NCBI GenBank assembly: GCA_964561035.1
Contig: CAZLNR010000009.1
Span: forward strand, 1-30,121
From: XYD2-FULL-39-9 sp964561035
GTDB taxonomy: Bacteria > Patescibacteriota > Patescibacteriia > Magasanikbacterales > GWA2-37-8
Length of the DNA stretch: 30,121 nucleotides
Direction of reading: 5' to 3'
The notes beneath the pieces were generated by a model. The model made no database searches, was not told the DNA's origin, and saw only the letters and a list, made by a program, of their open reading frames with translations. Position numbers and translations under genes: made by a program. Below, in pieces: positions 1-7,852 of this stretch (within the stretch, counting starts at the first letter, position 1; the number at the start of each line of letters is the position of its first letter).

Positions 1-683
1 GTTTTAAAACCGCATTCCGCGGCATTGGCCACCATTTCGGCGTCAAGCTGAAGCATGCCGGATAAATTATTGGTTGAAAGAAGTTCTTGTATTTTTTTAT
101 CAAACTCCGCTCCGGCAGGGTGGTAGCCAGCAGGCGCGTCTGTAACCAAGGCATGAGATAAATCACCGGAAGCGATAACAGCCACTCGTTTATTTGTTTC
201 AAGAATTTTTTCTTTTAATATTGATCCAAAATGCACATGTGTCTTCCAATCAAGATCGCAAAAACCAATTGGTAAAACCGATATTTTTTTTAAGTGAGCT
301 GTGAGATAAATAAGGGGGATAGAAGAGCCGTGGTCCAGGCTTGGTTCGCTCACCATAGCCGTCGGAATATGTTCTTGTTTGAGGGCTTCTCGTATGCGCG
401 CGCTTAAAAAGTTTTCGCCATTAAATTTAGTTTTAGTAGCCAAATCGCCAAACATTTTTAAGTCAGTTTGATATTCCGTGTGAGAATGAATGGTAAAAGC
501 GTCTTTAAAAAAACCGCCATGTGAAGAAATTATAATTATGATATCCGGATGGGTGATATATAAATCTTTTTCCAATTGTTCCATGGCCAGCTTAGTTTTT
601 TCCATTTTTTTAATGGCTGCTTGTCCGATGGTTGGAATAAGAATTGGCGGGTGGGGGGTAATGGCTGCAAAGACGAGTGACAT
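1..683 (-). CDS. amrB: AmmeMemoRadiSam system protein B (Memo/LigB-like), truncated by the window edge
   Basis: I translated this by hand from ATG at 681-683 (minus strand). About 227 residues are open to the window edge, so the C-terminus lies outside; family members are roughly 260-290 residues. The N-terminus reads ITPHPPILIPTIG, followed by SSHGG, LDHGSSIPLIYL, ASGDLSH and AGYHPAGAEFD. This is the signature series of Memo/class III extradiol-dioxygenase-fold proteins, and the His residues are the family's metal-site candidates. The family usually occurs with AMMECR1 and a radical SAM protein; its biochemical role is not settled. The start lies 5 bp past the stop of the upstream peptidase gene on the same strand, so the two are probably co-transcribed. 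The family call is firm; any function is inference. Confidence 0.85.
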   Translation of the reverse strand, partial: MSLVFAAITPHPPILIPTIGQAAIKKMEKTKLAMEQLEKDLYITHPDIIIIISSHGGFFKDAFTIHSHTEYQTDLKMFGDLATKTKFNGENFLSARIREALKQEHIPTAMVSEPSLDHGSSIPLIYLTAHLKKISVLPIGFCDLDWKTHVHFGSILKEKILETNKRVAVIASGDLSHALVTDAPAGYHPAGAEFDKKIQELLSTNNLSGMLQLDAEMVANAAECGFK

Positions 684-688
684 ATATA

Positions 689-2884
689 TTATTTAGTAGT
701 GTTGGCAATTTTTACATTTCCTTCAGCAATCCATTTGGCGATTTTATTTACTTCGTTATTTTTTAGATCCGTTCCGCCCATAGAGATAATAGTATATTGT
801 TTTTTTGTTTTATTTGATTCAATTAGCAGGAAAGTAACCACGCCGGCTTCTTCAGTTGAACCTGTTTTGCTAGCCAAAATTTTATAATTTTTGCTGATAG
901 CTGACGGTACGTTAAAGGCAGTAACCGTATGTTTGCGCGCTCCCACTTTACTGGACAGCTCTTTAAAAGTAAAGGCGTTTTTTGATAAAGCGTCTCTGAT
1001 AGTTTTGTTCTCAAAAATTTTAGTGGCAATTTTTAACATGTTTCGAGGTGTTGATTTATTTTGAGCATCCAATCCGGTAACATCAACTACCGATGTATCA
1101 TCGGCTCCCCAGTTTTCTAACCTGTTTTTTATTTTATTGATAAATTCAGTTTCGGAAACTCCGCTGTTTTGCGCGATCATGCGCGCTGTGTTATTGGTTG
1201 AACCGACTAGCATGGCTGAAAGAAGGTCGGTATTTTTTAGAACTGCGCCGTTTTTTAGGGCTAGAGTTCTGCCTGTTGATTTTTGTTTGGTGTTGTTATA
1301 AGCGGAAGATTTAGTCAGGTTAAAATCTTGGTTTATTGCTTCAAATGCAACCAAGAGTTTATTAAGAGTTGCGGATGGCCTGGTTTTATCAATATTTTTT
1401 CCAGAAATAATGCGTCCGTTTGGGTATTCAGCAATTAAGTATGCAGGCAAGGAACTGCCGAATAAATCATCAACCTGTATTTCGCTATCACCAAGATATT
1501 TATTGCGGGAAGAAATAAGACTGCCGTTGATAAATAATGGCTCACCGGTCAGAATGTTGTTTAAGGTAATTTGGTTTATGGTGATAACATTTTCCCGTTT
1601 ATATCCTAGCGCTGCAAATGTATCGGTGTCTGCGATTAATCGCTTTTTATTATGTTCAATAACATAGATGTTGTTGCTGCTGGCCAGGCGCAAAAGCGTT
1701 CCGTCTTTGAAGCCGACAGGAATGTTTGCGACATCCAGATTTTTAATTTCTTTTAGCGTATGTTTTTCTATAGGGAGATCTTTGTAATTGATGGCGATGA
1801 TGCTTTTATCCGTAATCGGTGTTAAGGCGCCGTCTTTAAATAAATAATAGCTATTATTAAGATCTGTAATTTGGTACACGATACCTCGTGGAGCAGTGGT
1901 GGAAGCGGTAATAGTGCTGCCTAGAGTATATCCGGCAATATCGGCTTCAGTTATATCAATAAATTCTTCAGGGTTATAACCTAATTTTTTAACTACTTCA
2001 AGAGAAGCGAAGGGGCGTAAAGAATCGTAATCAAGCAAATAAATTTGGCTTGGGGTTTTTAAGATGGAGTAGTTAGGAAAAGATATTTCCGGACCAGTTT
2101 GGTAATTGCTAAGTTCCGATTCGGGAATCTCGATAATCATTTTTGGATCAGCGCGGCTGAGCAAAGTAGCTTGGTTTTTAAATTTCTTTTTTGTTTTTTC
2201 TTGGATCAACCAGATATCACCGGTTTCTGCGGATTTGAGCAAGCTGCCATTGGGATAAATTTGGCTAAACCATGTACTCCAAATACGCCAAAAGTTTTTA
2301 TTCCCATGAAAGTGCGGGGTATATGTATACAAAAAAGCTGTAGCCCAGCTCTGAGGCACGATTGGCTGGCTGTCAATGACTGTAGTTTGGTCCTTTTTCT
2401 TTACAAACGATCGATCGCTGTTATTGTAGTACCATCGGATAATGCCGGCTGCATTATCTACTTGTTTTCCAAATCCTTTAAATTTAATAACATTAGGGTC
2501 GTTTAGGCTGCAGCTGTCGCAAACGCCATATCCGGTTGCCCAGTCTAGTTGTTTTTGGGTTGGGGTATCGTCGGTAATCAAGCTCTGTTCTTTCTGTAGC
2601 GTAACCAACAGATACTTTGGGTTGATTTGGTACTGTTGTGCGGCTTGGAAAATAATTTCAGACGCAGGTTTTATTTGTCCATTTAAATCTTCGGCGCGCA
2701 AAGTTGCCAGATAGCTGCCCCGGGCTTCTAAAAATTTTTGTATATCAGCAGTGGTCCAGTTGGCGGTGCTTTGCATTTCTTCGTCGGAAATAATGAACTC
2801 AGGATTAAAATCAACCGCAGCTGCGGCAGGGGAGGTTGATAGTAAAAAAGATGTCAAAAGAAGTAAAATAAGCGTTTTTTTCAT
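689..2884 (-). CDS. Exported lysozyme-like / S11 D-alanyl-D-alanine carboxypeptidase-like fusion protein
   Basis: A 731-residue protein starting at ATG 2884, preferred over an in-frame TTG at 2893 because MKKTLILLLLTSFLLS makes a clean signal peptide ending near AAAA. Residues about 50-200 look like a lysozyme/glucosaminidase-type domain (INPKYLLVTLQKEQSLI, with a candidate catalytic Glu). Residues about 215-480 hold three to four degenerate modules of about 50 residues, for example YLLDYDSLRPFASLEVVKKL and YVIEHNKKRLIADTDTFAAL, each followed by an 'I-x-E/T-x-(D/E)' segment. These are probably wall-binding or spacer repeats. Residues about 485-731 are a peptidase S11-like domain with STN (in VGSTNNTA) and KTG (in SKTGST). 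The SxxK motif reads T506-L-N-K509, so the nucleophilic Ser is replaced by Thr. A role in cell-wall remodelling is inferred; carboxypeptidase activity is uncertain because of this change. Confidence 0.8.
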   Translation of the reverse strand: MKKTLILLLLTSFLLSTSPAAAAVDFNPEFIISDEEMQSTANWTTADIQKFLEARGSYLATLRAEDLNGQIKPASEIIFQAAQQYQINPKYLLVTLQKEQSLITDDTPTQKQLDWATGYGVCDSCSLNDPNVIKFKGFGKQVDNAAGIIRWYYNNSDRSFVKKKDQTTVIDSQPIVPQSWATAFLYTYTPHFHGNKNFWRIWSTWFSQIYPNGSLLKSAETGDIWLIQEKTKKKFKNQATLLSRADPKMIIEIPESELSNYQTGPEISFPNYSILKTPSQIYLLDYDSLRPFASLEVVKKLGYNPEEFIDITEADIAGYTLGSTITASTTAPRGIVYQITDLNNSYYLFKDGALTPITDKSIIAINYKDLPIEKHTLKEIKNLDVANIPVGFKDGTLLRLASSNNIYVIEHNKKRLIADTDTFAALGYKRENVITINQITLNNILTGEPLFINGSLISSRNKYLGDSEIQVDDLFGSSLPAYLIAEYPNGRIISGKNIDKTRPSATLNKLLVAFEAINQDFNLTKSSAYNNTKQKSTGRTLALKNGAVLKNTDLLSAMLVGSTNNTARMIAQNSGVSETEFINKIKNRLENWGADDTSVVDVTGLDAQNKSTPRNMLKIATKIFENKTIRDALSKNAFTFKELSSKVGARKHTVTAFNVPSAISKNYKILASKTGSTEEAGVVTFLLIESNKTKKQYTIISMGGTDLKNNEVNKIAKWIAEGNVKIANTTK

Positions 2885-2913
2885 ATGTAGCAAGACAGAT
2901 ATCTTAAAAATAA

Positions 2914-2942
2914 ATTATACCATGAACCGCTTCTTTTCTCAA
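2914..2942 (-). promoter_or_regulatory. Sigma70-type promoter of the S11/lysozyme-like gene
   Basis: On the minus strand, TTGAGA (2937-2942), a 17-bp spacer and TATAAT (2914-2919). The box is preceded by TGG, giving an extended -10 TGGTATAAT. The predicted start near 2907 leaves a leader of about 23 nt before ATG 2884. The -35 lies next to the clpB terminator, so this is a separate transcription unit. Confidence 0.75.
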
Positions 2943-2943
2943 C

Positions 2944-2976
2944 CAAAAATAATACCACCCGAGCAGGTGGTATTAT
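2944..2976 (-). terminator. Rho-independent terminator of clpB
   Basis: Perfect 11-bp inverted repeat ATAATACCACC (2949-2959) / GGTGGTATTAT (2966-2976) with a 6-nt loop, followed on the minus strand by a run of T (plus-strand A at 2945-2949). It starts 6 bp past the clpB stop. Confidence 0.85.
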
Positions 2977-2982
2977 CTATTG

Positions 2983-5610
2983 TTATTCCATGACAACTTT
3001 GTTTTTGTTGGCGCTTATATGCACGGTATCTCCGGCTTTGAATTTCTTTTCAATCAGGCTCATGGCCAGCGGGTCAAGCAGGTCGGTTTGAATGACTCGC
3101 TTGAGCGGGCGAGCGCCATAGTTTTCGTCGTACCCTTTTTTAGCCAGATATGTGCCCAAACTTGGGTCTAGATCAAGAATAATTTTTTGTTCAGCCAAGC
3201 GTTTGGTTACTTTTTCCAGTTGCAGGGTTACGATTTCAGAAATATCTTTTTCTTTCAAAGCGTGGAAGATAATCGCGTCGTCAATGCGGTTTAAAAATTC
3301 CGGCTTAAAGTGATCTTTTAACCCTTCCATAATTTTTTCTCGCATGGTTTTTTCGTTGCGTGCGATTTTGTCTCCGTTAAAGCCAAATTCGCCTTTTTTG
3401 TTCCAATCCAATATGACGCTGCTGCCAATATTGCTTGTCATGATAACAACCGTATTTTTAAAGTTTACTTTTCGTCCTTTGGCATCAGTTACGTGTCCGT
3501 CATCCAAAATTTGCAACAGAATATTGAATACATCTGGGTGCGCTTTTTCTATTTCGTCAAATAAAATAACTGAGTATGGTTTGCGTCGCACGATTTCGGT
3601 GATCTGGCCGCCTTCTTCATAGCCAACATAGCCAGGAGGGGAGCCGATGATTTTTGAAACAGCATGCTTTTCCATATATTCGCTCATATCCACGCGAATC
3701 ATGGCATTTTCTGTGTCGAATAGAAACTCAGCCAGAGCTTTGGCAAGTTCGGTTTTACCGACTCCGGTTGGACCAAGGAAAATAAATGATCCGATAGGAC
3801 GGTTTGGTTCGGCAATACCGGCGCGTGATCGGCGAATGGCGTTGGAAACCGCAGTTACAGCTTCTTCTTGGCCTACAACTCGTTTGGCCAGCTCTTCTTC
3901 CATATGAACAAGTTTTTCCGCTTCGCTCATCAGCATTTTATGCACCGGAATGCCTGTCCAGCGAGCTACTACGCGGGCAATATCTTGTTCGGTAACCTCT
4001 TCTTTTAAAATGCCGTTGGCTTTTTGAATAGCTGAAAGTTTTTGTTCAGCTTGTCGAATTTCAGCTTCCAGAGTTGGAATTTTTCCATAACGAATTTCCG
4101 CAACTTTTTGCAAGTCGCCGCGTCGTTCTTCAATTTCCGCTTTTTGGCGTATCTCTTCAATTTCTTTTTTATGAGCATGAATGCTGCTGATAATTTCTTT
4201 TTCATTTTTCCAGCGAGCTTCAAGTTCGGTGCTTTTATCCTTGAGGTCGGCCAGTTCTTTTTCTATTTTTTCCAATCGTTCTTGGGCTTCCGGCTCTTTT
4301 TCTTTTTTAAGCGCGCGCTTTTCTATTTCCATTTTCATCATCGCTCGTTTCATTTTATCCAATTCGTCGGGCATAGAATCTATTTGCAGACGAAGTGCGG
4401 AAGTTGCTTCATCAATCAGGTCTATGGCTTTATCCGGTAAAAAGCGGTCGGTAATATACCGCTGTGATAAATCAACTGCAGATAAAATTGCGCCATCGGT
4501 AATGCGTACGCCGTGATGCACTTCGTATTTTTCTTTAATGCCGCGCAAAATGGCAATGGCATCTTCGCGCGATGGCTCGTTGACCATTACCGGCTGGAAT
4601 CTGCGTTCCAGAGCCGCGTCTTTTTCTATATATTTTTGATACTCTTTAAGCGTGGTGGCGCCAATGGTGTGCAACGTACCGCGAGCCAGAGCCGGTTTAA
4701 GCATATTGGAAGCATCCATAGATCCTTCAGAAGATCCGGCTCCCACAATTGTGTGCAGTTCGTCTATAAATAAAATAATTTTGCCAGCAGATTGGTCTAT
4801 GTCTTTGAGCACAGCCTTTAAGCGATCTTCAAATTCACCGCGGAATTTTGTGCCAGCCAGAAGCGAACCGATATCAAGGGCAATAACTTCTTTATTTTTT
4901 AAAGATTCCGGTACGTCGCCATTTACAATGCGCTGTGCCAATCCTTCGGCAATAGCGGTTTTACCGGTGCCTGGTTCGCCAATAAGCACAGGATTATTTT
5001 TGGTGCGGCGGCTTAAAATTTGCATGACGCGGCGGATTTCATCGTCGCGGCCGATAACCGGATCAAGTTTTTCTTTGGAAGCAAGGTCGGTTAAATTTTT
5101 TCCATATTTTTCCAGCGCGTTGTATTTGCTTTCAGGTTCAGGGCTGTCTACTTTTTGCGTGCCGCGAATGCTGGCCAAAACCTTTAATGTTTCATCGTAG
5201 GTAATGCCGTGAACGCGCAACATGTCGCTGACTGGATTTGCGCCAACCAAAAAAGATAAGAATAGATGTTCTACGCTAATATATTCATCTCCCATTTTTT
5301 TGGCTTCAGCCACAGCGGTTTGAAAGATATAAACCATAGCTTGGCTGAGCAGAATTTGTCCTGTGCCGCCGGCTGGTATAGCGCCAGGCTGCTTTGGCAG
5401 TTTGTCTATGAGAGACTGCGCTCCGGCCTTGAAGTTTATAATCGGCGCGTTAAATTTATGGAGTATAGATGTAACCACCCCTTCGGTATCTTCAAGCAGA
5501 GCAAAAAAGAGATGAGGCGGCTCTATCTGGCTTTGGCCGTTTTCATAGGCAATCCGCGCGGCATTTTGAATTATTTCCTGAGATTTATTGGTAAAATTTT
5601 GAGGAATCAT
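2983..5610 (-). CDS. clpB: ClpB-type AAA+ disaggregase
   Basis: An 875-residue Hsp100 chaperone that resolubilises aggregated proteins, usually with DnaK. Domains in order: Clp N domain (1-145, NAARIAYENGQSQIEPPHLF); NBD1 with Walker A GEPGTGKT at about 211 and Walker B LFIDELH; a coiled-coil middle domain (about 400-520, very Lys/Glu rich); NBD2 with Walker A GPTGVGKT at about 613 and Walker B VILFDEIEKAHPD; and a C-terminal small domain with the NYGARPLKR sensor-2 motif. The coiled-coil middle domain and lack of a ClpP-binding loop that I can recognise favour ClpB over ClpC. I chose ATG 5610; a GTG at 5637 is in frame but lies inside the CIRCE-like operator, and the family's N-terminus matches the shorter form. 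It has its own heat-shock-type promoter and terminator, so it is probably monocistronic. Confidence 0.95.
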   Translation of the reverse strand: MIPQNFTNKSQEIIQNAARIAYENGQSQIEPPHLFFALLEDTEGVVTSILHKFNAPIINFKAGAQSLIDKLPKQPGAIPAGGTGQILLSQAMVYIFQTAVAEAKKMGDEYISVEHLFLSFLVGANPVSDMLRVHGITYDETLKVLASIRGTQKVDSPEPESKYNALEKYGKNLTDLASKEKLDPVIGRDDEIRRVMQILSRRTKNNPVLIGEPGTGKTAIAEGLAQRIVNGDVPESLKNKEVIALDIGSLLAGTKFRGEFEDRLKAVLKDIDQSAGKIILFIDELHTIVGAGSSEGSMDASNMLKPALARGTLHTIGATTLKEYQKYIEKDAALERRFQPVMVNEPSREDAIAILRGIKEKYEVHHGVRITDGAILSAVDLSQRYITDRFLPDKAIDLIDEATSALRLQIDSMPDELDKMKRAMMKMEIEKRALKKEKEPEAQERLEKIEKELADLKDKSTELEARWKNEKEIISSIHAHKKEIEEIRQKAEIEERRGDLQKVAEIRYGKIPTLEAEIRQAEQKLSAIQKANGILKEEVTEQDIARVVARWTGIPVHKMLMSEAEKLVHMEEELAKRVVGQEEAVTAVSNAIRRSRAGIAEPNRPIGSFIFLGPTGVGKTELAKALAEFLFDTENAMIRVDMSEYMEKHAVSKIIGSPPGYVGYEEGGQITEIVRRKPYSVILFDEIEKAHPDVFNILLQILDDGHVTDAKGRKVNFKNTVVIMTSNIGSSVILDWNKKGEFGFNGDKIARNEKTMREKIMEGLKDHFKPEFLNRIDDAIIFHALKEKDISEIVTLQLEKVTKRLAEQKIILDLDPSLGTYLAKKGYDENYGARPLKRVIQTDLLDPLAMSLIEKKFKAGDTVHISANKNKVVME

Positions 5611-5630
5611 ATAGTGAGTTGTATGTAAAG

Positions 5631-5657
5631 TTATCACTCTTTATACAAGAGTGATAA
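5631..5657 (-). promoter_or_regulatory. CIRCE-like operator (HrcA-type) upstream of clpB
   Basis: TTATCACTC (5631-5639), 9 bp, GAGTGATAA (5649-5657): a perfect inverted repeat. It differs from the classical CIRCE consensus TTAGCACTC-N9-GAGTGCTAA by one symmetrical base change per arm, and the N9 spacing is identical. It lies directly downstream of the clpB -10 box, where a bound repressor would block transcription. An hrcA gene is not in this window, so the binding protein is inferred. Confidence 0.85.
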
Positions 5658-5658
5658 T

Positions 5659-5686
5659 AGTATAACATCTTGTGAAAAAGTGTCAA
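5659..5686 (-). promoter_or_regulatory. Sigma70-type promoter of clpB
   Basis: On the minus strand, TTGACA (5681-5686, perfect -35), a 16-bp spacer and TATACT (5659-5664). The predicted start falls inside the CIRCE-like repeat, and ATG 5610 then has a leader of about 40 nt. Confidence 0.85.
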
Positions 5687-5732
5687 GTTTGATAGTATGT
5701 AAGCAATATTTTAAGCTATTTTATCATAATTT

Positions 5733-6431
5733 GTGAGTTCAACCAACCTTAAAATTCCAGAGCATATAGCCATTATTTTAGACGGCAACCGGCGCTGGGC
5801 AAAAGCCAAAGGCCTGCCTACTTTTTTTGGGCACAAAAAAGGCATGGAAAATGCCAAAAAAATTGTTTTGCATGCACAAAAAATGGGAGTAAAAGTCATT
5901 ACTATGTATGGCTTTTCAACAGAAAATTGGTCCCGTTCAGAAAAAGAAGTTGGTTACCTAATGAAATTATTTGAAAAATATATAGATACAAATATTGCTG
6001 ATTATAAAAAAAGAGGCATACGTTTTCGGCATATCGGCTCGCTCAAAGAACTGCCGGTATCTCTGCAAGAAAAAATTAAACACGCGATTGAACTAACCAA
6101 AGATTGTACCGGTATTATTGCCAACATGGCGCTTAATTATGGCGGGCGGGATGAGATAAAACGCGCGGTGCAAAAAATTATAAAATTGGGCATTAAAGCT
6201 TCTGAGGTTGATTTTGAAACTATAAGCCGCAATTTGGATACGGCCGGACTGCCTGATCCGGATTTAGTTATTCGTACTTCGGGAGAACAGCGCACATCTG
6301 GATTTTTATTATGGCAGGGCGCGTATAGTGAACTATATTTTCCAAAAGTAGAATGGCCTGATTTTGACACCGATCAATTTGATAAAGCGATTGCAGAATT
6401 TAATAAACGGCAGCGGCGATTTGGAAAATAA
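5733..6431 (+). CDS. uppS: Isoprenyl transferase (undecaprenyl diphosphate synthase family)
   Basis: A 232-residue cis-prenyltransferase that condenses isopentenyl diphosphate onto an allylic diphosphate to make the C55 carrier for cell-wall and surface glycans. Visible motifs: HIAIILDGNRRWAK (P-loop with catalytic Asp), TMYGFSTENWSR, NYGGRDEI and DLVIRTSGEQRTSGFLLWQ near the C-terminus, all at normal family spacing. The start is GTG 5733; an in-frame TAA at 5727-5729 excludes a longer form. It is the first gene of a plus-strand operon diverging from clpB. The next gene starts 3 bp after its stop and encodes a glycosyltransferase that uses undecaprenyl-linked substrate, consistent with one pathway. 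Confidence 0.95.
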   Translation: MSSTNLKIPEHIAIILDGNRRWAKAKGLPTFFGHKKGMENAKKIVLHAQKMGVKVITMYGFSTENWSRSEKEVGYLMKLFEKYIDTNIADYKKRGIRFRHIGSLKELPVSLQEKIKHAIELTKDCTGIIANMALNYGGRDEIKRAVQKIIKLGIKASEVDFETISRNLDTAGLPDPDLVIRTSGEQRTSGFLLWQGAYSELYFPKVEWPDFDTDQFDKAIAEFNKRQRRFGK

Positions 6432-6434
6432 TAT

Positions 6435-7166
6435 ATGAATTTATTGGATATTAGAATTGACGAAATAAATAAAATTCAAGCCTTGGCAAAAATCGCTGAA
6501 TTTTTAAATTCGCCAAAACAGCATATGGTTTTTACTCCCAATCCAGAAATGCTGGTTAAGGCTCAAAAAGACAAGTATTTTAAAATGGTTTTAAACAGCG
6601 GAGATTTGAATTTATGCGATGGTATGGGTGTGCAGCTGTTTACCGGAATAAAAAGAATTCCTGGAGTGGATTTTATGTTGGAAGTTTGCAAACTGGCTGC
6701 CGAACAGGGGAAGGGTGTGTATTTGCTTGGTTCAGGAAACGAAGACGTGGTGCGAAAAGCCTGTGAGAATTTACATGCGCAATTTCCAAATTTGCCTATC
6801 TCTGGCTACAACAAAGGCCCGGTTTTATCTGAGGCTTCTACCAGTGATGATAGTATGATTACAGATGAAATTAACAGAACTGGCGCTCAGATTTTGTTTG
6901 TGGCTTTTGGTATGGGTAAGCAGGAAAAATGGATTTATGAAAACCTTGCCAAAATGCCGAATATAAAAGTGGCGATGGGGGTAGGCGGGTCGTTTGATTT
7001 TATTTCAGGGCATATCAAGCGCGCCCCTTTATTTTTGCGTATACTTGGGTTAGAATGGGTCTATCGCTTGATTCAACAGCCGCAGCGAATAGGCAGGATT
7101 TTTAACGCGACTGTGGTGTTTGTGTATTTGGTTGTTAAAAGTTATATATATGGCAAAAAAGCTTAG
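6435..7166 (+). CDS. WecG/TagA/CpsF family glycosyltransferase (GT26)
   Basis: A 243-residue membrane-associated glycosyltransferase. Family members move N-acetylmannosamine (or a related sugar) from its UDP form onto undecaprenyl-diphosphate-GlcNAc. Typical motifs are present: TPNPEMLVKAQ (with the family's conserved Thr), NLCDGMGVQ (catalytic Asp candidate), GVYLLGSG, FVAFGMGKQEKWI and GVGGSFDFISGHIKRAP. The C-terminal tail FLRILGLEWVYRLIQQPQR is the membrane-anchoring appendage of TagA-like enzymes. The exact sugar cannot be read from the sequence. It lies between uppS (3-bp gap) and the next gene, which overlaps its 3' end by 17 nt. Confidence 0.9.
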   Translation: MNLLDIRIDEINKIQALAKIAEFLNSPKQHMVFTPNPEMLVKAQKDKYFKMVLNSGDLNLCDGMGVQLFTGIKRIPGVDFMLEVCKLAAEQGKGVYLLGSGNEDVVRKACENLHAQFPNLPISGYNKGPVLSEASTSDDSMITDEINRTGAQILFVAFGMGKQEKWIYENLAKMPNIKVAMGVGGSFDFISGHIKRAPLFLRILGLEWVYRLIQQPQRIGRIFNATVVFVYLVVKSYIYGKKA

Positions 7167-7602
7167 TAAAAATATACAAGTTGTATTAGATATTCTTCAA
7201 AATGAAGTACAGGGCGATGTTGTGTCTGCTTTAAAGAAAATGGATAAGGGATATACTATGACGTGGATGTATCTTGATGATAAAAAGCTGTTCCCTTCCA
7301 CTCAAGTCGATATAAAAAAAGAGCTTGAAGAAGTATATCCTATAAAAAATCGAGTGTATGAGATAAAAAACATTGCCGAGGGTAAAGATGTGGTGATGGT
7401 AGAGCTGGTAGAAAGCTACCCAGATCCAAAAACCAAGAAAGTATATCGCACACCGTTGGTTTTAGTTTTAGAAATGAAAAATAATAAAATCGTAACCGGC
7501 AGGCATTACTTGGATCCGAAAATTTCTTATAAATATTTAACCAAAAAGCAAGTTGAAAAAGGTTTTAAAAAAAGCAAGGGCACTTTACTGGTAATTAAGT
7601 AA
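7150..7602 (+). CDS. NTF2/SnoaL-like small protein of unknown function
   Basis: A 150-residue protein. I use ATG 7150 (MAKKLSKNIQ) rather than an in-frame upstream start at 7120, which would add ten residues encoded deep in the glycosyltransferase gene. The C-terminal half (MVELVESYPDPKTKKVYRTP, LVLVLEMKNNKIVTGRHYLDP) has the strand pattern and 'x-I-x-x-x-R-x-Y-x-D' ending typical of NTF2-like/SnoaL-like folds. Such proteins can be enzymes or ligand binders; no catalytic residues are assignable here. There is no signal peptide or membrane segment. It is in the uppS operon, overlapping the preceding gene by 17 nt. The fold is a moderate guess and the function is unknown. Confidence 0.7.
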   Translation: MAKKLSKNIQVVLDILQNEVQGDVVSALKKMDKGYTMTWMYLDDKKLFPSTQVDIKKELEEVYPIKNRVYEIKNIAEGKDVVMVELVESYPDPKTKKVYRTPLVLVLEMKNNKIVTGRHYLDPKISYKYLTKKQVEKGFKKSKGTLLVIK

Positions 7603-7605
7603 CAT

Positions 7606-7842
7606 ATGCAAAAAATAGCTGAAGTTATTGGGTGGGTAGGAGTGTTGTGTGTGTTGTGTGCATATATACTCCTTAGTTTCGAGGTTTTTATTGCTTCTGA
7701 TTTGATATATCAGGCTCTAAACATTGTCGGCGGTTTTGGTATTATGTATAGCTCGTTTGTTAAAAAAAATTATCAACCGGTGGCGCTTAACGCTATCTGG
7801 ACTTTGGTGGCTGTGATAGCTGTGTTAAAAATTTTGTTATAA
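7606..7842 (+). CDS. Small membrane protein, CBU_0592-like
   Basis: A 78-residue hydrophobic protein with about three predicted membrane segments (IGWVGVLCVLCAYILLSF, LIYQALNIVGGFGIMYSSF and ALNAIWTLVAVIAVLKILL). The order 'GxxGVxxxLxAYxLL ... YQxLNxxGxxG ... A.N.xW' matches the small CBU_0592-like membrane family often found in bacterial genomes, whose function is unknown. It sits 3 bp after the NTF2-like gene and 10 bp before the methyltransferase, so it is co-transcribed in the uppS operon. Confidence 0.75.
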   Translation: MQKIAEVIGWVGVLCVLCAYILLSFEVFIASDLIYQALNIVGGFGIMYSSFVKKNYQPVALNAIWTLVAVIAVLKILL

Positions 7843-7852
7843 ATAATAATAT

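Noticed and set aside
5611..5637. Longer clpB start at GTG 5637
   Set aside because: It lies inside the CIRCE-like operator and adds nine residues not typical of ClpB; ATG 5610 fits better.
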